From contig DAOUMU010000236.1 in assembly GCA_034409055.1 (NCBI GenBank), positions 1-18,804 of the forward strand: a stretch of DNA of 18,804 nt, written 5' to 3'. The notes beneath the pieces were generated by a model. That model was not told where the DNA came from. It worked only from the letters and a program-made list of their open reading frames with translations, and made no database searches. Source of the stretch: DAOUMU01 sp034409055. Lineage in GTDB: Bacteria > Chloroflexota > Anaerolineae > 4572-78 > J111. The translations under genes and the position numbers were made by a program. Below, piece after piece: positions 15,124 to 18,804 of this stretch (positions are counted from its first letter, which is position 1; the number at the start of each line of letters is the position of its first letter).

Positions 15124-15235
15124 GTATCATCTCAATAATTCGGGGCGGGGTAGGGGCGAGGCAAGTCGGAGAGCTGGTTGTTTGCTCCGAGACCCCCAAT
15201 CCGAGTTGCCTCGCCCCTACTTTTTGAGAAGATAC
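15124..15235. repeat. Nested palindromic repeat (112 bp) with GTAGGGGCGAGGC arms
   Basis: The outer arms GTATCATCTCAA (15124-15135) and TTGAGAAGATAC (15224-15235) are complementary at 11 of 12 positions. Inside them the 20-base arms 15150-15169 and 15201-15220 (GTAGGGGCGAGGCAA and its complement TTGCCTCGCCCCTAC plus five bases) pair at 19 of 20 positions around a 31-base loop. This looks like a dispersed palindromic element. No flanking target duplication was recognised. Confidence 0.65.
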
Positions 15236-15392
15236 GATCATCAAATCAAAAGGGAATACGCTATCCAGTTTGGGAGTAAATTATAAGTGACTTACTCCAT
15301 TGCGGCAAGCCGACCGCTAATGAAATGCCCTGGGTCAAATCAGGAGAGGATATACCATCAAGTTCTCCCAATGAGAATCGCTTCTCTTGGTA

Positions 15393-15421
15393 TTGACCAA
15401 TGGTATAAGATGTTTTATAAT
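15393..15421 (+). promoter_or_regulatory. Sigma70-like promoter for the accessory cassette
   Basis: TTGACC (15393-15398) and a perfect TATAAT (15416-15421) are separated by 17 bases, the optimal spacing. Transcription would start near 15428 and give a leader of about 180 bases before ATG 15612. An inverted repeat, TATACCAT (15351-15358) and ATGGTATA (15400-15407), reaches into the spacer and could be an operator. Confidence 0.6.
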
Positions 15422-15448
15422 AGTTAAGGTAAGGTTAAGCTTTTGCTA

Positions 15449-15540
15449 GGTACAGTAGTAGGATGGAGCGGAAAACACCGCTTAAATAGCTCCACTGCGC
15501 TCCGCATTTAGGCGGAAATTTTCCGCTCATCTACTGCACC
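15449..15540. repeat. 92-bp imperfect inverted-repeat element in the cassette leader
   Basis: The left end GGTACAGTAG then ATGGAGCGGAAAA matches the reverse complement of the right end, GGTGCAGTAGATGAGCGGAAAA, apart from a short insertion and one substitution. The inner parts also align (GCTTAAAT against GCCTAAAT). The centre is AGCTCCACTGCGCTCCGC. It has no coding capacity and resembles a MITE; a short TAGGT occurs at 15447-15451 and 15543-15547 but is too short to prove insertion. If transcribed from the promoter at 15393 it would form a large hairpin in the leader. Confidence 0.55.
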
Positions 15541-15611
15541 ATTAGGTCGCAGAATTTTCATATCTCATTAAATCGAGAAGGTCTAATCTTTATATTCCGA
15601 AGGGACTAACG

Positions 15612-16334
15612 ATGTCAAAAGAAATGATAATTGCATTTATCGGTTTTGCTGGCGCAATTCTTGGCGGTGCAATTGTAGGCTTCGGGTCAATTGCTGCAGC
15701 AGAGCGCAAAAGTGAAAGTCCTATCTCTTGTGGGTTGCTTGGTTTATTGGCTTCACTTGGAGCCGCAGTGGGGTTGGTTATAGGAACAATATTTGGTTTG
15801 GTACTAATACGGAAGGGTGACGTGTCGTCAATTGTAAGTGTCACGCCTGATCAAAGTTCATTAGATACTGCTCCTTCTTCTAATAACATTTTGCCAAGAC
15901 CTACCTCTACCCCAACTCAATCATCCCTTCATGCAGAAAATTATGCAACTGCTACTGCACCAACCTCTTCAACTGTTCACTATCAACCTTTGATTATTAA
16001 TGGTGTAAATTATCCAAGACCAGACCCTAAGATACAACCCTATTGTGTGGCCCAAGAAGTACATACGCAGGGAGAAAATAAAGTAACATATGATGTAGTC
16101 GTTCCAAAGGGTTGGGTGATGGTTTGGGATTCTTACAAAGCATATTGGCCAGGTGGTAGCTATGGGGATAACGGGTTGTTGGGAATCTACGGCGAGTGGA
16201 GTGGTACCATAGAGATAAATACAGGAGGCTCCTGCTCAGTCCCAATTGAATGGGTTGATTTTGCAATACAAAATCGGCGTAATGATTATCCTGTATCCTT
16301 TCGCCCTGAATTCTTTATTGGTGAGGTACCGTAG
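15612..16334 (+). CDS. Hypothetical membrane-anchored protein: two TM helices, Ser/Thr/Pro linker, C-terminal domain
   Basis: I do not recognise a family. The 240-residue product begins with a glycine- and alanine-rich hydrophobic helix at residues 5-27 and a second at about 41-67, followed by a charged turn (IRKGD). Residues 75-125 are a low-complexity linker rich in Ser, Thr, Pro and Asn, the kind that spans the cell wall or periplasm. Residues 128-240 form a compact domain with many aromatic residues (KGWVMVWDSYKAYWPGG), two cysteines (near 143 and 209) and a beta-rich look. With two TM helices the linker and domain could be on either side; the linker composition suggests outside. AAGGGA at 15600-15605 precedes ATG by six bases. 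Base composition is clearly lower in GC than in the genes to the left, consistent with acquisition by transfer. Confidence 0.7.
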   Translation: MSKEMIIAFIGFAGAILGGAIVGFGSIAAAERKSESPISCGLLGLLASLGAAVGLVIGTIFGLVLIRKGDVSSIVSVTPDQSSLDTAPSSNNILPRPTSTPTQSSLHAENYATATAPTSSTVHYQPLIINGVNYPRPDPKIQPYCVAQEVHTQGENKVTYDVVVPKGWVMVWDSYKAYWPGGSYGDNGLLGIYGEWSGTIEINTGGSCSVPIEWVDFAIQNRRNDYPVSFRPEFFIGEVP

Positions 16335-16398
16335 TCTGACTTCGGATGACACATACATTGTCATTGAGGAAGAGCCAGAAAACGAAGATGCGCTCTAG
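16282..16398 (+). CDS. Possible overlapping small ORF with acidic tail (38 residues)
   Basis: In a frame shifted against the preceding gene, ATG at 16282 opens 38 codons that run past that gene's stop to TAG at 16396-16398. The first part is hydrophobic (MIILYPFALNSLL) and the second strikingly acidic (SDDTYIVIEEEPENEDAL), a composition unusual for random sequence. No good ribosome-binding site is visible. A frameshift that would extend the upstream protein with this acidic tail is the main alternative. Confidence 0.2.
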   Translation: MIILYPFALNSLLVRYRSLTSDDTYIVIEEEPENEDAL

Positions 16399-16457
16399 TA
16401 AAAACGCAAGACAACCCCTCAAGATAACTAACTAACTGACAGGGGAGAGGTGTAAAC

Positions 16458-16892
16458 TTGACAAAAAGAATGCTCCGTTGGATTTTCTTTAGTCTTTTAT
16501 TTGCCCTCGTCCCACTAATAGTGGTAGTAACACTCCGGTGGCTTGCGGGCAAATTAACAATTCACACTCTGGAAGACAATTCTTCTGAAATTCTCTTCTT
16601 TACCTTGATGATAAGTGTCACAGTAGCAGGAGATATGGTTGAAATATACAGACGTATGGAGAAGGATAGTCTAGTCTACGCTTTGATGATGTTCTTTATT
16701 CTAAGTTCGGTATTCTCATCTATACTCTATGGCTTTCTCCATTTTGATTTACTCATTGGTGCAAATATAGCGGGTTTTCGTTCCCGTCTTATGTGGCTTT
16801 CCGTCGCAATGGGGGTAACTCTTTTCCTAGCCGGTACTGGTACCCAGATATTTCTTGCTAGAATAACTTGTTCAGAGGTGGAAGAGCAATGA
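16458..16892 (+). CDS. Hypothetical four-TM membrane protein
   Basis: A 144-residue protein of unknown family. Four hydrophobic helices are visible at about residues 8-30, 45-63, 74-94 and 109-132, joined by short charged loops (EIYRRMEKDS at 62-71, GFRSR at 106-110). The N-terminus is basic (MTKRMLRW), which favours a cytoplasmic start, and the C-terminus is acidic (SEVEEQ). The TTG start at 16458 is supported by AGGGGAGAGG at 16441-16450, seven bases upstream; ATG at 16470 would be too far away. In the leader, CCCCT (16415-16419) can pair with AGGGG (16441-16445) and might mask the binding site. Its stop overlaps the next start in an ATGA, so the two membrane proteins are translationally coupled. 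Confidence 0.65.
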   Translation: MTKRMLRWIFFSLLFALVPLIVVVTLRWLAGKLTIHTLEDNSSEILFFTLMISVTVAGDMVEIYRRMEKDSLVYALMMFFILSSVFSSILYGFLHFDLLIGANIAGFRSRLMWLSVAMGVTLFLAGTGTQIFLARITCSEVEEQ

Positions 16893-17071
16893 TTACACTT
16901 CACATACTCACAGTAATCACAGCGTTCTTTGTGTTGTCAGGTCTCGTACTATGTGGAATGATTATATGGATGATTGTTACACGCAGGGATCAATTGTACC
17001 AGGCGAAATACCAGCGTTTTCTAGAGCAGAGGCGTCGTGTAACTAGTAAGTTGCGGACTATTGAAGAATAA
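16889..17071 (+). CDS. Small single-TM membrane protein (60 residues)
   Basis: A 60-residue product with one hydrophobic helix at about residues 4-31 and a strongly basic cytoplasmic-type tail (RRDQLYQAKYQRFLEQRRR) predicted to be helical. I start at ATG 16889, which overlaps the preceding stop by ATGA and has GGAAG at 16880-16884 upstream, rather than TTG 16868. The tail could bind nucleic acid, lipid head groups or a partner protein. The ATGA coupling to the four-TM protein suggests a two-subunit membrane complex. It ends 19 bases before the DUF6414-like gene. No known family was recognised. Confidence 0.62.
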   Translation: MITLHILTVITAFFVLSGLVLCGMIIWMIVTRRDQLYQAKYQRFLEQRRRVTSKLRTIEE

Positions 17072-17090
17072 TAGTCAAGGAGGAATAGCA

Positions 17091-18149
17091 ATGGTAACTG
17101 TCAGAGACTTCATTTATGTAGACGTAGAAAGACTGAAATCACTGTATTCTCAGGTCTTTAAGGGTGTCGTTGACACAATCATCCAAACTGAAGTGGATGA
17201 ATACCAAACTGCTGATACCCAAAAAGGTGGTATTCGGTCTTCTGGAAGTACTTTTGCGGAACGAGTTGCTGAAGCATCCTACAAAACCGAAAGCCGAATT
17301 TTATATGACCATATGTACAACCTTCTCGAAGATAGGCTTGATAGAGCCATTGTTGAAGCTAAAGGGTTGTCACGAAAAAACTACGCGGATGTTCTGGGAC
17401 AAGCTTTTATGATAAAGGTTAAAGGTGCGGCGGAAGTTGCAGACTACAAACGTATTAAGACTGTGTTTGACAACTTTAATAATATTACAGAGGCAATAAA
17501 TTATGTGTCTTCTTATGGAAAACGCCACACACTTGAAGCTATTAAAACTGAATTATGGACAAAAATTAAGGCGGAAAAGGACAGAAACCAAAAGGCCAAA
17601 CTAAAGAAGCGGATGGAGGTGTTGGAGAATCAATTAAAAGAGAAGGGACAATTAGATAACACCTTCCTTGAAAGCATTTCATTTATCACAGATATGTTTT
17701 GTTCTGACCGGATTGAGGTGACAATTCATCCGACTGAGGATGCTGCTGAGGATGTAATATTTCGAGCTATATTGAATGAGCGATGGCTCCGTGTATCTGC
17801 AGACTTTCTCCGCGCTCTATATGGTGGCTATCCAGCACCGAACTGGACAATGGTAGGTCATTTGACATACCTACCTGTTCCCTTGAATACCAATTCAGAG
17901 AATGATGATGAATTGTCTGAGGGCATAGATAGTAACAACTATAGTGATCTGGACTCAATGGCTAAAGAGAAACCAAAAACTATGAGAGATGGTTACAGAC
18001 AGCTCATGATTGCATATCAAGAGATCGAGAAGACGTTCATAGATAGCAAGGATTTTGTTGAAGTTGTTATCTGGCCTCTTGCCATTTACCGAGAAACAGT
18101 TATCCCCAAGATCAAGGATAACGTGGAAAATAACCAACCTCCCGCATAG
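17091..18149 (+). CDS. DUF6414-like protein
   Basis: A 352-residue soluble protein. The start DFIYVDVERLKSLYSQVFKGVVDTII (residues 6-31) is the signature I associate with the uncharacterised DUF6414 family; this assignment is from memory and moderate. Residues 80-120 and 140-215 are rich in charged helices, and 160-200 looks like a coiled coil (KAEKDRNQKAKLKKRMEVLE). A segment at about 220-275 is more beta-like, followed by an acidic, asparagine-rich linker (SENDDELSEGIDSNNYSDLD). No membrane segment or known catalytic motif is visible. AAGGAGG at 17077-17083 is an ideal ribosome-binding site seven bases before ATG. It is the last gene of the four-gene cassette, and its stop codon lies inside a perfect hairpin. 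Confidence 0.7.
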   Translation: MVTVRDFIYVDVERLKSLYSQVFKGVVDTIIQTEVDEYQTADTQKGGIRSSGSTFAERVAEASYKTESRILYDHMYNLLEDRLDRAIVEAKGLSRKNYADVLGQAFMIKVKGAAEVADYKRIKTVFDNFNNITEAINYVSSYGKRHTLEAIKTELWTKIKAEKDRNQKAKLKKRMEVLENQLKEKGQLDNTFLESISFITDMFCSDRIEVTIHPTEDAAEDVIFRAILNERWLRVSADFLRALYGGYPAPNWTMVGHLTYLPVPLNTNSENDDELSEGIDSNNYSDLDSMAKEKPKTMRDGYRQLMIAYQEIEKTFIDSKDFVEVVIWPLAIYRETVIPKIKDNVENNQPPA

Positions 18150-18157
18150 CGGGAGGT
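18137..18157 (+). terminator. Perfect hairpin spanning the DUF6414-like stop codon
   Basis: ACCTCCCGC (18137-18145) and GCGGGAGGT (18149-18157) form a nine-base-pair GC-rich stem with a three-base loop. The stop codon TAG is at 18147-18149, in the loop and first stem base. There is no T tract behind it, so it may be a terminator of unusual type, an mRNA-stabilising end or part of a structured RNA. Confidence 0.45.
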
Positions 18158-18178
18158 ATTAGGAAGCCCTCCAGAGGG

Positions 18179-18235
18179 GAGCATTAGGTGGAATGCTCAA
18201 GCAGATGTGGATATGATCCAACATCTCTCTGCTTG
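18179..18235. repeat. Two consecutive stem-loops downstream of the cassette
   Basis: GAGCATT (18179-18185) pairs with AATGCTC (18192-18198). Directly behind it CAAGCAG (18198-18204) pairs with CTGCTTG (18229-18235), and within this TGGAT (18208-18212) pairs with ATCCA (18216-18220). With the hairpin at 18137-18157 this makes three strong stems in about 100 bases. No T tract and no gene are present in 18150-18425. Confidence 0.5.
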
Positions 18236-18302
18236 ATCCAATTCCCCCCTTTCTTACCACACAACTTCCGGATTATCGCTCATATCTTGGTTCTCATCTT
18301 GC

Positions 18303-18385
18303 TATGTCAAATATTTATCGTTCGATTAGGCAAATGTGCCCAACAATGAAGCAAATATATTCAGTTAATTAACTGATTTGACATA
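18303..18385. repeat. Inverted repeat with internal 16-bp palindrome
   Basis: TATGTCAAAT (18303-18312) and ATTTGACATA (18376-18385) are perfect 10-bp inverted arms. Immediately before the right arm is TCAGTTAATTAACTGA (18361-18376), a perfect 16-bp palindrome. TTGACA occurs at 18378-18383 and again at 18412-18417. The sequence could be the edge of the adjacent transposase element or a regulator site; I could not define IS ends. Confidence 0.5.
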
Positions 18386-18425
18386 AAGTCATCAAAAGGT
18401 TAGATATTAACTTGACAATGGCACA

Positions 18426-18804
18426 TTAAGGTGGTGAATTAGCCGATGCTCTTTGGCGGCTGAATCGGCTCTTACGTGAGCGAGAGCGGTTGACCAAGTG
18501 TTTGGTTACTTGTGAGACAGCCTCTTGGGGCGTAGGCTGTGGCAAAGGCATAGCAGCCCGCAGCAAGGTTCGGAGGTTAGCCATAGAAAGAGCAGGTAAT
18601 AGCTCCAAGTCAAACAGTTGGAACAAGGCCGGGTCAGGGCAGTGCTTGCGAGTCCAATCCCACTTGGTTTGAGCCACGAACCAGGCAGCAGCGTTGACAT
18701 TTGAGCCAGGCCAAATACGCAAGGGAGGTATCAGCCGGAGCGTTGCTGAGAGAATAGGTGTATCGTTTCTTGGTTTCGCGTCGGATGACCAACCATTCCT
18801 CGAT
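18426..18804 (-). pseudogene. Transposase remnant (IS701-like, tentative), internally deleted and frameshifted, cut by window edge
   Basis: Read on the - strand from the window edge, the first frame gives IEEWLVIRRETKKRYTYSLS then NAPADTSLAYLAWLKCQR, typical of the region before the last catalytic glutamate of IS701-like DDE transposases. It then runs out of frame and stops at 18634-18636. A second frame, entered at about 18695-18680, continues with AAWFVAQTKWDWTRKH, LPALSMANLRTLLRA and HLVNRSRSRKSRF, the usual C-terminal end, and stops at 18426. About 35-40 residues that normally lie between LKCQR and the WFVAQT segment, including the expected catalytic glutamate region, are missing. The copy is therefore most likely inactive. 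The rest of the gene lies beyond the window. The family name is from memory. Confidence 0.72.

Noticed and set aside
15059..15286. A 75-codon + strand open frame across the repeat cluster
   Set aside because: It is made of tandem repeat and palindrome sequence and lacks a ribosome-binding site, so it is a by-product of the repeats.
18361..18376. 16-bp palindrome as a replication origin or attachment site
   Set aside because: No replication gene, integrase or repeated iterons are present in the window; it is recorded only as a palindrome.

Overview
The window looks like a chromosomal segment of an uncultured bacterium, most probably a member of the Chloroflexota. That placement is an inference. 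It rests on the large kinase-ATPase-TPR fusion, on palindromic repeats built from GTAGGGGCGAGGC, and on an element containing GTCATTCTGAACGAGCGCAG, all of which I associate with that phylum. No rRNA, tRNA or CRISPR array is visible.

Left part (1-9531, all on +): four genes of a Liv-type branched-chain amino acid ABC importer (livH cut by the window edge, livM, livG, livF) are tightly packed. A weak terminator follows, then a 160-bp inverted-repeat element flanked by a perfect 8-bp direct repeat, which looks like a non-autonomous transposon (MITE) inserted just upstream of the next operon. Next come a LarA-like protein of the nickel-pincer racemase superfamily and a class III aminotransferase. 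After an AT-rich promoter/operator region with four copies of TTTAGAC/GTCTAAA come a YheO/DauR-like regulator, a GTPase related to cyclic 2,3-diphosphoglycerate synthetase, and an ornithine aminotransferase (rocD). Together these suggest uptake, possible racemisation and breakdown of an amino acid, perhaps ornithine or a related basic amino acid. The substrate is inferred.

Middle part (9537-14888, on -): a lipoprotein with a glycoside-hydrolase clan-A-like domain converges on rocD. Upstream of it lie a strong +-oriented terminator hairpin and a second 51-nt hairpin. Then comes a protein of about 1231 residues that joins a Ser/Thr kinase, an AAA/NACHT-like ATPase and TPR repeats. A possible 49-residue ORF sits directly after it in the same frame.

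Right part (14889-18804): a gene-free stretch of about 720 bp is crowded with short tandem repeats and nested palindromes. A well-formed sigma70-like promoter and another inverted-repeat element lie within it. It leads into an AT-richer cassette of four + strand genes: a two-TM protein with a Ser/Thr/Pro linker and an exported domain, a four-TM protein, a 60-residue single-TM protein, and a DUF6414-like cytosolic protein. A run of hairpins follows. The window ends in a transposase pseudogene on - that has lost an internal segment. This right part looks like an accessory island. The four-gene cassette is the best candidate here for an undescribed system, but the sequence alone gives no function.
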